From the NCBI GenBank assembly GCA_031553495.1, contig JAVBLN010000037.1, positions 1-64,000 of the forward strand: 64,000 nucleotides of DNA, read 5' to 3'. Source of the DNA: Pinibacter sp031553495. Its GTDB lineage: Bacteria; Bacteroidota; Bacteroidia; Chitinophagales; Chitinophagaceae. The first letter of the stretch is position 1. Every line of letters starts with the position of its first letter. Under the pieces are notes generated by a model. That model worked only from the letters and a program-made list of their open reading frames with translations, was not told the origin of the DNA and did no database searches. A program made the position numbers and the translations under genes. This document shows, in pieces, positions 17,879 through 27,333 of the stretch.

Positions 17879-20743
17879 CTACCTTCCCAGCAAACTGATT
17901 GGCAACACAAACTCCCACCGGTTACGGCCTGTGGCGCCAAATAAATCATCATCCAACAAATAGCTGTAACGAATTCCAAAACTAATGGGCAATTGGTTCC
18001 ACCATTTGGTATCAAAAAATATTTCAGTTCCCGCGCTTCTGAAATCTGCCTTAAATTTTGATTTGTCTCTTGAATAAAAATCCTGTACGTGAGTATAATC
18101 GAAAAATAAATTGGCGCGAACACGTTGGAAATAAATAAGATTAGCAAAGCCCCAATCAGGATAGGCAACCGGGAAATGGTAATTTACACCCCATTTATAC
18201 ATTCTGTACAAGTTTACTGACTGATAGCCTCGTGAAAATGGCAGCCCATTCGAAAACAAAAACGGATGACTCAATGTATCCCGTCCCTGGAAAGCCAGGT
18301 TTACAACCATATTATGCGTTGGATAAAAACCCGGCCAATACAGATTCATATTTGCCAGTAGTTGCATGGCGGTATATTTTTGAACAGCCGTTTTATAATT
18401 CACCAATATGGTTTGGGCATATCGCGGATATATCTGCTGCAACGCTTTTTGCACCTGGTTGGAGAAACTGATAGTATTGTTCAAATATCCATAATCAATG
18501 GTGCCGATCGAATCTTTATATGAACCTTTAAAATAAGAACTGTTATAAACATAGGTGCCGGATAAATTTAATCTTGTGATGTATTTGCCTCTACTCAAAT
18601 TAAGTGGCACGTTTAAACCGGCAATCCATTCCAGCTCATTCCAGTAAGCACGTTTGTTGCTTCCTAAATTTCCATTTCTATCAATTATATAAGAAAACCC
18701 GGCGGAGATATAAGGAAACAAATTTCCATACACAGCATTAAATCCAAACTGTTTAAATTTTTCGTCGCGGTTATAATTGAAAAACAACTCAGATTGAAAT
18801 GTATTCAATATGTTTTCACTGTAAACTGAAAAATAATAATCGGGATCTTCAAACGCTGGCCGCCAGCTATGAAAGTTAAACAGGCCGCTGGTTGTAGAAT
18901 ATTTTTTAACAGGGTAAATACTATCGGTTACATAGTTGAGCAAATCACTATCGTATTGGCCGCTAAGCGAATTGATACCAAAATCATTTTTCACCGGCTT
19001 AAAAAAATCATTAACCGTTCTCCATGAAAATCGCGCTGCACTCGATTCTTGTAAGCGCATACCCGTTGCCGTGAAATTTATCCATGCCAGTTTATCCTCA
19101 CCGGAAGTTAACTGATAATTTCCTGTAACGCCTTTCATTTCCGGGTGTTGCAACCGGTATATCTTCTGCTCGCTCAAAATAAACGCGAACAATTCATCTT
19201 TTTCTTTTGCGGATGCGGTAAAATAAACGGTATCTCCTTTCACTTGCGGAAATCCAATTACACGCCATGTAAAGGGAAACAGAAAAGTCTCGGAATCCCG
19301 GGTTATATTGATCAACGCAAGAGTCATTTCACCTTTATTATTTCGAACGGCGGAAATAATTCTTTCGTTATCTAAAAATTTCGGATAAGTATAAAACAGG
19401 TTTTGACTATTAGATAATTTTTTAAGAACGGCTCCACTTTCAGGATTTATAATATGCAGGCTGTTATGCAGATCGGGCAATACTTCTACGGCTACAATCC
19501 TGTCGCCGGACGCGTTTATATCCGGTGAAAAATATTTTGACTTACGTGTAACCGCATACTGTTTGCCGGTAGTAATATCCAACAATTTAATTTCGTTATA
19601 ATCTTTGTAACCCCAGCGCACATCACTTCTGAACGCAGCATACACCAGCTTATTATTTTTTATAGAATAATAATTATCCAGCGACACATCACGCACTCTT
19701 ATTCTTTTTTCAATGCCATTGTTATTTATTACGAAATGTGGAATTTGCTTATAGCTGCTGCCAACATATAACAAACTGCCATTATCATAATTTGGAAATT
19801 CTTTATCACCTTCAAAATGCTTTGTTGAATAAACTCTAGCGCTGTCCTTCAACAATTGCCTTTGCATAAATGCGATGCTTTCCTTTTTAAATTTTGCATA
19901 ACTTTTACCGGAATACTTTTTCACCGCTTTTTGAAATGGGTAGAATAACCCTTTAAACGCGGCCGCGTCGTGTGTTACATTGTTCCAAAATTCATTGCCA
20001 TATTTTTCTCTGCCATAAGCAGTCATTAAATAACCGAGCGCATAATGATTCGGCACAAAATCACGATAAGATCCGTTACGCAGCTTCATCCACGAGTAGT
20101 TTTTTTGTTCCTGCCACAGCGAGCGGTAAGCATTAAAAAAGTAAGGCAGCCTGCCTCTTCCCTGGTTGCTTGTAAGTGTTTCATTATATACCGCGTCGCC
20201 TTCCCAAAACCAGTTTGGAATAGTAAGATTATTGGCCAATTCCTGGCCCTGCTGACCAAATAAAATTCTAAACACTTTCGCGAGACCAACATTAAAATTA
20301 TTATACTGTTCCACATGCCTGAACTCGTGAATAGTTAGCTGATCAATCCACGGAAGGCTTCCTAATTCAAAAGAGTTTTGTGAGGGTGTTAAAAAAAATT
20401 CACTACGGTATGGACCCAACTGAACAAACGCGTTGGATACAAGCGTTTGATTTTGCAATACGATACTTATTGGTTTATACTTATTGCCAATAGTTTTGGA
20501 AACTGACGATTGTAAACGGCTCACAATATTTTCAATTCTTTGCGCGGCACTATCATTTCCTATCGGAAAAATTACCCTGGCTGTTTTATTAGTAACCTGT
20601 TGCCATTTCAGCGAAGTGGGATTGCCGCCAAAAATCTGTGCGCTCAGGTATTGCACACATAAAACAAACACCGCTACAAGTAAACATTTCATATACATTC
20701 GCAACAACAAGTTTTGCTTTATAACACCGGATGCTTTTTTCAT
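17879..20743 (-). CDS. Metallopeptidase-like / beta-propeller / outer-membrane barrel protein
   Basis: A 954-residue secreted protein with three parts. After the signal peptide is a peptidase-like domain with HEFRH (139-143) and a downstream WFWEGDA glutamate (E181), the gluzincin-type zinc arrangement. Residues of about 300-590 have the repeated short strands of a TolB/WD40-like propeller. The last 350 residues are aromatic-rich strands ending in RWEFVLPISLLGR, fitting an outer-membrane barrel. The arrangement suggests a surface peptidase or assembly factor (inference). The first 17 residues may precede the true start (MYMKCLLVAVF). Divergent from the GNAT gene. Confidence 0.75.
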   Translation of the reverse strand: MKKASGVIKQNLLLRMYMKCLLVAVFVLCVQYLSAQIFGGNPTSLKWQQVTNKTARVIFPIGNDSAAQRIENIVSRLQSSVSKTIGNKYKPISIVLQNQTLVSNAFVQLGPYRSEFFLTPSQNSFELGSLPWIDQLTIHEFRHVEQYNNFNVGLAKVFRILFGQQGQELANNLTIPNWFWEGDAVYNETLTSNQGRGRLPYFFNAYRSLWQEQKNYSWMKLRNGSYRDFVPNHYALGYLMTAYGREKYGNEFWNNVTHDAAAFKGLFYPFQKAVKKYSGKSYAKFKKESIAFMQRQLLKDSARVYSTKHFEGDKEFPNYDNGSLLYVGSSYKQIPHFVINNNGIEKRIRVRDVSLDNYYSIKNNKLVYAAFRSDVRWGYKDYNEIKLLDITTGKQYAVTRKSKYFSPDINASGDRIVAVEVLPDLHNSLHIINPESGAVLKKLSNSQNLFYTYPKFLDNERIISAVRNNKGEMTLALINITRDSETFLFPFTWRVIGFPQVKGDTVYFTASAKEKDELFAFILSEQKIYRLQHPEMKGVTGNYQLTSGEDKLAWINFTATGMRLQESSAARFSWRTVNDFFKPVKNDFGINSLSGQYDSDLLNYVTDSIYPVKKYSTTSGLFNFHSWRPAFEDPDYYFSVYSENILNTFQSELFFNYNRDEKFKQFGFNAVYGNLFPYISAGFSYIIDRNGNLGSNKRAYWNELEWIAGLNVPLNLSRGKYITRLNLSGTYVYNSSYFKGSYKDSIGTIDYGYLNNTISFSNQVQKALQQIYPRYAQTILVNYKTAVQKYTAMQLLANMNLYWPGFYPTHNMVVNLAFQGRDTLSHPFLFSNGLPFSRGYQSVNLYRMYKWGVNYHFPVAYPDWGFANLIYFQRVRANLFFDYTHVQDFYSRDKSKFKADFRSAGTEIFFDTKWWNQLPISFGIRYSYLLDDDLFGATGRNRWEFVLPISLLGR

Positions 20744-20750
20744 TATTACT

Positions 20751-20794
20751 ATTATACTTTACGCAGCATAAATTTGCGCATGAAGCTTTACATT
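20751..20794 (+). promoter_or_regulatory. CAE tail I, copy at element 9
   Basis: Same 45-bp module as at 6371-6415: TTATACT-TTACGC-AGCATAA, then TAAATTTG (the Bacteroidota -7 consensus TAnnTTTG) and GCGCATGAAG, running into CAE copy 9. It lies just upstream of the 20743 start on the other strand. Confidence 0.4.
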
Positions 20795-20870
20795 GCCGAA
20801 TAGCATTACTACCGTACAAGGGAGTGACACAACGATGCTTAATAGTAGTAATACCGCCGGTCCCAAAAAA
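20795..20870 (-). repeat. CAE copy 9 (-), tail I
   Basis: Standard type A with one core change (AAGGGAGTGAC for AAGTGAGTGAC) and a left arm AATAGTAGTAATACCGCCGG. Sits between divergent genes. Confidence 0.9.
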
Positions 20871-21007
20871 TCATTGCACAATATTATCCTGTTTGAAAAT
20901 ATATTTTTGCTACTTCAAATTTATTATAGAAAATAGCGATTGCACGGAAATAAGCAGCTTTTTATAAAAAATGTTTTTACTTTTCTTTTCTGTTGTAATT
21001 TGCATGA

Positions 21008-21511
21008 ATGGAAGAAACACTTGTAATTCGTTCCGCTGACCTGGAAGATATTAACGCGATTGGCTTTTTGGCTTATCAAACCTGGCCCACAGCTTATAAG
21101 GACATCCTTTCGTTTGAACAACTGCAATACATGTTGCAAACAATGTACTCCCCTGCTGCCTTGCAAGAGCAGATGCTTCATCAGCATCATCATTTTTTCG
21201 TTGCTGAAATTGAAGGCAATGAAGTGGGTTTTACTTCTTATTCGGAGATTGAGCCGGGTGTTTTCAAAATCCATAAAATTTATATACTTCCTGATCTGCA
21301 AGGCAAAGGTGTAGGCAAAGCACTTATTGACACGGTGATTGAAGAGAGCAAAGATGCCGGTGCAACACGCATTCAACTGAATGTAAACAGAAACAACAAA
21401 GCAATTGAATTTTACCTTCGAAATGGTTTTTCAATTATTAAGGAAGAAAATATTGATATTGGAAATGGCTATTTCATGAATGATTATGTGATGGAAAAAA
21501 TAGTTGAATGA
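21008..21511 (+). CDS. GNAT family N-acetyltransferase
   Basis: A 167-residue GNAT acetyltransferase. The acetyl-CoA pyrophosphate loop is seen as LPDLQGKGVGKALID (about residues 97-111, the Q/RxxGxG/A motif). It is followed by the ATRIQLNVNRNNKAIEFYLRNGF segment typical of the family's C-terminal half, in which NNKAIEFY leads into the splayed strand. The substrate (small molecule or protein amine) cannot be told. Divergent from the preceding barrel gene; CAE copy 9 is in the shared upstream gap. Confidence 0.9.
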   Translation: MEETLVIRSADLEDINAIGFLAYQTWPTAYKDILSFEQLQYMLQTMYSPAALQEQMLHQHHHFFVAEIEGNEVGFTSYSEIEPGVFKIHKIYILPDLQGKGVGKALIDTVIEESKDAGATRIQLNVNRNNKAIEFYLRNGFSIIKEENIDIGNGYFMNDYVMEKIVE

Positions 21512-21584
21512 AGTCAGAGGTCTGAAAGCAATGCCTGTCATACTGCTTTTTCAAGCTTTCAAGTTAGCATATTTTCAAACTGAC

Positions 21585-23804
21585 TCACAGTTTCTCTATC
21601 TTATCCCTATCTCCTACTATCCACACTATATCATCCCATTCAAACTGTGTGTCGGAATGGGGATTTAAAATGCGCTCGCCATCTCTTTCAATACCTACAA
21701 CCAATCCGTTTGTTCTTTCGCGAATCTCAGAATTTCGTATAGTCTTTCCTGTAAGGTGATTATGACTATCGACAATTATCTTCGCCAATATCAGATCTTC
21801 TTCCACTGCCGGCAATCCGGAAGAAGCATGATCTTCAATTACAGGACGAAATTGTTGTAGTTGCATATCTGTACCTATAACACCAATCTTATCGTATGGG
21901 TATAATACCTCTGTTCTTGTAGGCGTTTTTATAAAGTGTCCGCCACGATCAATGGAGGCAATATTAATGCCGTATTTTTCGCGCCAGGCAAGCTCTTCCA
22001 AAGTTTTGCCGATGAACGACATATTAGGATGCACATCAAAATAGGCGAAGTGCGCATCCCAAGGAGAAAGGTCCTGATCTCCTTTTTCATACCGTATAGA
22101 TTCGCGTTCATTAAGATTAGAAATAAAACGCTTTTCTATACGATGATAGAAATCCTGTAATCTCCTGGAAAAAATAAATAATACTACTACAAGTATCAGA
22201 GCGGCTATTCCAATGGAAATCCAGAATGGAAATAACTGGCGGAAAAGAAACCCAACCAATAAAACCGCGGTTATATTTCTTGCAGCCTCAAGCATAAGCA
22301 ATGGTCCGCGATTATACTTTTTATCCAACCACAGCGATGTGGAGTGCTCGCTTCGCACACGCTTTACCATAAGCGCCCATAAGAATGGCGAGATGACACA
22401 TAGAGTTACAAACAATATGGTGAGATTAGCCACTATATTGTTTTCAATGCGTCCTCTCACAAACGGTGTTAAATAATATGATGCTAGTAAAATTACAGCC
22501 AGTATTACCACGCCATTTGTAATAATGATACTCAGGTAAGCCCTGATCACTTTTTTCCAGTCGGTTTCGGCCTGTATGGTTTGCGTGCCCGAACTATACC
22601 GCTCAATAGCCTGCAGCCAACTCTTTGGCAAATGATTTCTAAGCCAGTCGTACAGAGGGTTTGCAAGCTGCATCATATAAGGCGTGGTAAATGTTGTAAC
22701 TCCGGAAACCGCCACTATAACCGGGTAAATAAAATCGCTTGTCACCTTTAGTGTAAGCCCGAGCGAAGCTATAATAAACGAGAATTCACCAATTTGCGCA
22801 AGGCTCATTCCCGCCTGAACCGACTCCTTTAGCGGCTGCCCCGAAATGAGCGCTCCGAGCATTGTTCCCAAGGTTTTACCCACTATTGTTATAAGCGTAA
22901 CAATTACAATAGGCCACGAATAATCCAGCAAGGTTCTAGGATTGATCATCATACCTACCGACACAAAAAATATGGCGCCAAACAGATCTTTAACCGGTTT
23001 TACAAGGTGTTCAATCTTCGTACCCTCCTTCGTTTCCGCCAAAATGGAACCCATAATAAATGCGCCAAGCGCCGGAGAAAATCCTGCCTGCGAAGCAATA
23101 AACACCATTACAAAACAAAGCGCCACAGCCGTAATCAGCATCGTTTCCTCATTCATCAATCGCTTTGCTTTTGTTAAAAAAGTAGGTATAAAAAATATAC
23201 CGGAAACAAACCAAAGAATTAAAAAGAACAACAATTTAGTAATAGAAAAAAGCATATCCCATCCGGCAAACTCACGACTGACGGCAATTGTAGAAAGTAA
23301 TACCATTAACACAATAGCAACAAGGTCTTCTATGATCAGAGCGCCAAACACCAGACTGGCAAAATTTTTAGTCTTATAATTCAGCTCCTCAAACGCCCTG
23401 ATAATAATGGTTGTAGACGACATAGACAACATGGCGCCCAAAAAAATACTATCCATCGCCGACCAATCCATCAGCCGCCCTGTATAATATCCCAAAAAAA
23501 TCATGCATATTATCTGTACGAAAGCCGTAATAGATGAGGATCCTCCGGCTTTTATCAATTTCTTAAAGCTAAACTCCAACCCCAATGCAAACAATAAAAA
23601 TATCACCCCAATTTCTCCCCAAACATGCACCCCTTCTAAATCTCCAATTGTGGGGTACAAATTGGTATTAGGCCCCACAAACAATCCCGCCAGAATGTAA
23701 CCCAATACCAGCGGTTGTTTCAAGCGTTTGAAAATAAGAGTAACTATACCAGCCGATCCTAGTATCAATGCCAAATCCTTAATAAGCATAGGTAAATGAT
23801 TCAT
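21585..23804 (-). CDS. Cation:proton antiporter (CPA2) with TrkA-C domains
   Basis: A 739-residue monovalent-cation/proton antiporter. The N-terminal 380 residues form the Kef-type exchanger with motifs GYILAGLFVGP, IGVIFLLFALGLEFS and FASLVFGALIIEDLVAI (the acidic transport site). A second membrane block (about 415-560) is followed by two C-terminal TrkA-C-like regions (about 590-660 and 670-739). There is no full NAD-binding TrkA-N domain. TrkA-C domains bind small effectors such as nucleotides and gate transport. Likely K+/H+ exchange (inference). Confidence 0.9.
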   Translation of the reverse strand: MNHLPMLIKDLALILGSAGIVTLIFKRLKQPLVLGYILAGLFVGPNTNLYPTIGDLEGVHVWGEIGVIFLLFALGLEFSFKKLIKAGGSSSITAFVQIICMIFLGYYTGRLMDWSAMDSIFLGAMLSMSSTTIIIRAFEELNYKTKNFASLVFGALIIEDLVAIVLMVLLSTIAVSREFAGWDMLFSITKLLFFLILWFVSGIFFIPTFLTKAKRLMNEETMLITAVALCFVMVFIASQAGFSPALGAFIMGSILAETKEGTKIEHLVKPVKDLFGAIFFVSVGMMINPRTLLDYSWPIVIVTLITIVGKTLGTMLGALISGQPLKESVQAGMSLAQIGEFSFIIASLGLTLKVTSDFIYPVIVAVSGVTTFTTPYMMQLANPLYDWLRNHLPKSWLQAIERYSSGTQTIQAETDWKKVIRAYLSIIITNGVVILAVILLASYYLTPFVRGRIENNIVANLTILFVTLCVISPFLWALMVKRVRSEHSTSLWLDKKYNRGPLLMLEAARNITAVLLVGFLFRQLFPFWISIGIAALILVVVLFIFSRRLQDFYHRIEKRFISNLNERESIRYEKGDQDLSPWDAHFAYFDVHPNMSFIGKTLEELAWREKYGINIASIDRGGHFIKTPTRTEVLYPYDKIGVIGTDMQLQQFRPVIEDHASSGLPAVEEDLILAKIIVDSHNHLTGKTIRNSEIRERTNGLVVGIERDGERILNPHSDTQFEWDDIVWIVGDRDKIEKL

Positions 23805-23962
23805 TCCTGTCTATTTTTTATTGATATCGAAACGTGTCAGCAGGCCGGGAAACTTTGAAAAATATAGATGAAACCGGTGCCAGAATAGAAATTCAAACCC
23901 CACTGATGATTAACAACCTGAACTTTCTATACTTCGAACAGATATAATTTCATGCATTTATC

Positions 23963-24040
23963 TTTTTGGGAATCAGCGGTATTGCTACTATTAAACTTCC
24001 GTTGTGTCACTCACTTGTACGGTAGTAATGCTATTCAGCA
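23963..24040 (+). repeat. CAE copy 10 (+), tail I
   Basis: TTTTTGGGAATCAGCGG, left arm TATTGCTACTATTAAAC, standard core, right arm CGGTAGTAATGCTATTCAG. Between divergent antiporter and ABC ATPase genes. With copy 11 it brackets the ATPase gene. Confidence 0.92.
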
Positions 24041-24084
24041 AATTGAAATATTCTTGCACAAATTTATACTGCGTATAGTATAAT
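24041..24084 (-). promoter_or_regulatory. CAE tail I, copy at element 10
   Basis: Reverse-strand match to 6371-6415 and 20751-20794: TTATACT-ATACGC-AGTATAA, then TAAATTTG pointing into CAE copy 10. Here the inverted repeat is perfect. Confidence 0.4.
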
Positions 24085-24215
24085 GTAATGACTTCTGAAA
24101 TTATTCCTCAGATAAGCGCCATCAGATTTTGCAATAAAAATCATTTTTTGCGAAATAAACAAAAACAATTTGGGTACTGATTCTATTCGTATATTTCAGC
24201 ATAAAATAATGCAAT

Positions 24216-24983
24216 ATGAGCGTTATAAATATAAGCAATCTCAAAAAACAATTCACCGGAAATTATGTGTTAAAAAATATCAATCTCAATTTTGATGGCG
24301 GGCAAATCATTGGGTATATAGGGCCGAATGGGGCCGGCAAAAGTACCACTATCAAAATTTTGACGGGTATTATCCAGGATTTCGGAGGCGATGTAAATGT
24401 GCTGGGTATGGACATTCGCAAGAATGCCATCGATGTAAAACAGCGTATTGGCTATATACCGGAAAACGCCGTACTGTATGATGTACTTACCCCTGTTGAA
24501 TACTTGCGCTTCGTAGGCGGACTTTACCAACTGGATGCCGCCACCATCGACAGGAAAACGCAGGAATTACTACGCCTGTTTGATTTGCATGATAAAGCAG
24601 ATGTGCGCATGACTAATTTCAGTAAAGGAATGCGCCAGAAAGTACTGCTTATTTCGGGCCTCATGCACAACCCGGATATTATTTTTCTTGACGAACCGCT
24701 TAGCGGACTTGACGCAAATGCCGTCATAATGGTAAAGGAAATATTGCTGCAACTGAAACTTTCCGGTAAAACAATTTTTTATTCATCACATATTATGGAT
24801 GTGGTAGAAAAGATCAGCGACAGAATTATAATCATCGACAACGGCGAAGTGATTGCAGACGGCAGCTTTGAGACGCTTCGCAATGAAGCACACAAAGGTT
24901 CTCTTGAAAATATTTTTACTTCCTTAACCGGAAACCAGCAACACCAGTCGGTTGCCACCGAATTTATTGAAGCGCTGAAGTAA
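24216..24983 (+). CDS. ABC transporter ATP-binding protein
   Basis: A 255-residue ATPase. Walker A GPNGAGKST (about 38-46), signature NFSKGMRQKV, Walker B IIFLDEPLSGLD and the H-loop SSHIMD are all present, so it should be active. The short C-terminal extension after VIADGSFETL resembles the exporter subfamily (CcmA/YhaQ-like). The permease gene lies 378 bp downstream on the same strand but is separated by CAE copy 11 and other repeats, unusual for an ABC pair. Confidence 0.93.
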   Translation: MSVINISNLKKQFTGNYVLKNINLNFDGGQIIGYIGPNGAGKSTTIKILTGIIQDFGGDVNVLGMDIRKNAIDVKQRIGYIPENAVLYDVLTPVEYLRFVGGLYQLDAATIDRKTQELLRLFDLHDKADVRMTNFSKGMRQKVLLISGLMHNPDIIFLDEPLSGLDANAVIMVKEILLQLKLSGKTIFYSSHIMDVVEKISDRIIIIDNGEVIADGSFETLRNEAHKGSLENIFTSLTGNQQHQSVATEFIEALK

Positions 24984-24987
24984 TGTG

Positions 24988-25032
24988 AGAATGAATTTGA
25001 AAATTTGAAAATGTGCTGATTTGAAAATGCGG
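24988..25032. repeat. Short-word tract (AATTTGAAAATTTG)
   Basis: Nearly the same as the tract at 15298-15340: GAATTTGAAAATTTGAAAAT, then GTGCTGATTTGAAAATGCGG. Lies just after the ATPase stop. Confidence 0.7.
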
Positions 25033-25114
25033 TAGGATTGGTATTGTTTATTTGGATTGAACAACACTTGATAATATAATGAAGTGATGATGTTTTCAAT
25101 AATTCAAGAATTAG

Positions 25115-25171
25115 GAGATGCCGTTGTTGCGTGTGTAGGGCGGACATTGTGCGATGGCACACCAACAACCA
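25115..25171 (+). repeat. 57-bp hairpin repeat, copy 1
   Basis: Matches 45472-45528 at 51 of 57 positions by my count. Its ends are inverted (GTTGTTGCGTGTG against CACACCAACAAC), so it can form a hairpin. Confidence 0.75.
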
Positions 25172-25221
25172 GGAACAGGTAATATTAAATTGTAATGATA
25201 CTGTCAATGATTCAATGATTT

Positions 25222-25297
25222 GCCCAATAGCATTACTACTGTACAAGTGAGTGACACAACGATGCTTAATAGTAGCACTACCGCCGGTACCAAAAAA
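25222..25297 (-). repeat. CAE copy 11 (-)
   Basis: Standard type A (GCCCAATAGCATTACTACTG, core, left arm, GGTACCAAAAAA) between the ABC ATPase and permease genes. Confidence 0.93.
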
Positions 25298-25360
25298 TAA
25301 ATGCAATAAAAGAAACTGACCAAATCTAACCAATCAATAATTCAATAATTTAATGATTCG

Positions 25361-27025
25361 ATGAACCGTCTCTTATTAAAACTTGTTTATCTTTTTCGCG
25401 GATTGCTTTCCGGCAAAGATGTTGATTTTGATAAAATGATGATCATTGTAAATACTAAGCTTACAATGGATACACGCCGTGTGTATATCAACATTAAAAA
25501 CACAAAGGAAAATGAAAACCGTAACCGCCTGAATATGGTGTTGCTTACGTACGCGTTTTTCGGTGTAATGATCGGCTTAATTGTTTTCATGATTCCTTCA
25601 TTCCTGTTATGCATGATCATTTTTCATGCCTATATATTGTTTATGATGGCCATGACACTCATCACCGATTTTTCAACCGTACTACTCGATACCGCCGATA
25701 ACCAGATCATTCTTCCACGCCCTGTAAGTAGCAAAACCATTTTTATGGCAAGAATGGTGCACATTATGATCTACCTTTTACAATTCACCATCGCGCTAAC
25801 TATAGTGCCGGTTATATTTGTTTTCATAAAATTTGGGATCCTCACCGGCATCGCATTTTGCCTTACTACATTACTTACGGTTTTGCTGGCGGTTTTTACC
25901 ACATATCTCTTTTATCTTGTAATGCTGCGCTTCAGCAGCGAACATAAGATCAAAGAAATAATCACTTATTCTCAGATTTTCATGGTCGTGTTCTTTGCGC
26001 TGGGCTACCAGCTTGTTCCGCGCCTCATTCACATGGATGCATTCCAAGGCTCATTTGAACTGGCATGGTATACTTACTTAATGCCGCCCGTTTGGATGGC
26101 GCTCTTTCTTGAAGCAATACACAATCTTTCGTTCGATGGCCTGCATATAGCAATGGCACTACTTTCGGTTACTATGCCGTTAATCACATTTTGGGTTCTG
26201 AATAAATTTTTGACACCTTACTTTTCAAAAAAGATTTCAGTGCTTAATGCCGATACTATACACATCAAAAAGCAAAATGTGGATGTGTATAACCAAAAAA
26301 GCATCTCGCAAAAACTCTCTGATATCTTTTGCAAACGAGGATTGGAACGCAGCTCGTTTGAAATGACATGGAAAATAACCGGACGTGATAAATTATTTCG
26401 CCTGCAGTTTTATCCAAGCCTGGCATATATTTTAATATTCGTTTTCGTATTTGTTTTTAGAAGCGATCAAAGCATTACCGAAAGCTGGAAAAATCTTCCT
26501 AACAGTTCCAGTTTCCTTGCACTTATTTATGTACCGCTTTTCACTATATCCATAGGCATAATGATAATAGCTTTTAATGAAAACTTTCAGGCAGCATGGG
26601 TATATTTTTGTTCGCCGGTTACAAGGCCCGGCGAGCTGCTTACCGGTTCATTAAAAGCCTTACTGATTAAGTATTTTCTACCGGCATATATTATCATGTT
26701 TGCAATAGCGTTTTACATCTGGCATTGGCAAATCATCGACGATTTTATTTTCGGACTATTCAACAACCTGCTAAGCTTTTTTATTGTTGCAGCCCTAACA
26801 CCACATCACCTCCCGTTTTCAAAACAGCCCAGCACACAACAACAGGCAGGGAAGCTAGCCATTGTTTTTTTACAAATGATTATGATTGGGATTCTTATAT
26901 TGATCCATTATTTATTATTGAAAATACCATATGCTCTGTATGCACTCACACCATTATTTCTTATTGGTTTTATAGCTATACTTAGAAATTTGCAAAAACT
27001 GCCGTGGCGAAAAATTTCGTTATAG
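25361..27025 (+). CDS. ABC transporter permease
   Basis: A 554-residue membrane protein with about 12 hydrophobic segments (for example residues 65-100, 125-150, 155-185, 205-225, 245-290, 360-375, 390-410, 435-460, 465-480, 505-530). It is the membrane partner of the ATPase gene upstream, judged by position and size; such large single-polypeptide permeases occur in Bacteroidota ABC-2-like exporters. The start is ATG at 25361, directly after AATTCAATAATT words. Substrate unknown. Confidence 0.8.
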   Translation: MNRLLLKLVYLFRGLLSGKDVDFDKMMIIVNTKLTMDTRRVYINIKNTKENENRNRLNMVLLTYAFFGVMIGLIVFMIPSFLLCMIIFHAYILFMMAMTLITDFSTVLLDTADNQIILPRPVSSKTIFMARMVHIMIYLLQFTIALTIVPVIFVFIKFGILTGIAFCLTTLLTVLLAVFTTYLFYLVMLRFSSEHKIKEIITYSQIFMVVFFALGYQLVPRLIHMDAFQGSFELAWYTYLMPPVWMALFLEAIHNLSFDGLHIAMALLSVTMPLITFWVLNKFLTPYFSKKISVLNADTIHIKKQNVDVYNQKSISQKLSDIFCKRGLERSSFEMTWKITGRDKLFRLQFYPSLAYILIFVFVFVFRSDQSITESWKNLPNSSSFLALIYVPLFTISIGIMIIAFNENFQAAWVYFCSPVTRPGELLTGSLKALLIKYFLPAYIIMFAIAFYIWHWQIIDDFIFGLFNNLLSFFIVAALTPHHLPFSKQPSTQQQAGKLAIVFLQMIMIGILILIHYLLLKIPYALYALTPLFLIGFIAILRNLQKLPWRKISL

Positions 27026-27104
27026 CAATTAGTTTCATCCATGAGTTGCACAAGGCCGCCTTCAAAATTATTAATAAGAGCTGCATATAAGACCTACTTT
27101 TATT

Positions 27105-27177
27105 ATGGACCCGGCATTTGAATTACTATGGAACGGCCGTTGCGTCGCACTCTTGTGCTGAAGTAATTCTATTCGGC
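27105..27177 (+). repeat. CAE copy 12 (+), diverged arms
   Basis: GGACCCGGCATTTGAATTACTATGG left side (my reading, split as type D arm), variant core CGTTGCGTCGCA, then AAGTAATTCTATTCGGC. With copy 13 it brackets the YggS-type gene. The remaining 300 bp of gap holds 'caaatctcaaatctc' words. Confidence 0.8.
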
Positions 27178-27333
27178 AAATTATAACCAGGCACTAAATG
27201 ATTCTTACTTTCTTGTTTGTGCAAAAAACTAAAATCCATAAATCAAACCCGACCTACAGCATTTAAAATTTCAAATCTCAAATCTCAAATTAAAGTGCTT
27301 TATTTTTGCTACCTAATTCAACAATTCATTTTC

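Noticed and set aside
24779..25333. 184-residue minus frame
   Set aside because: Half lies antisense to the ABC ATPase and the rest translates the 57-bp repeat and CAE copy 11.
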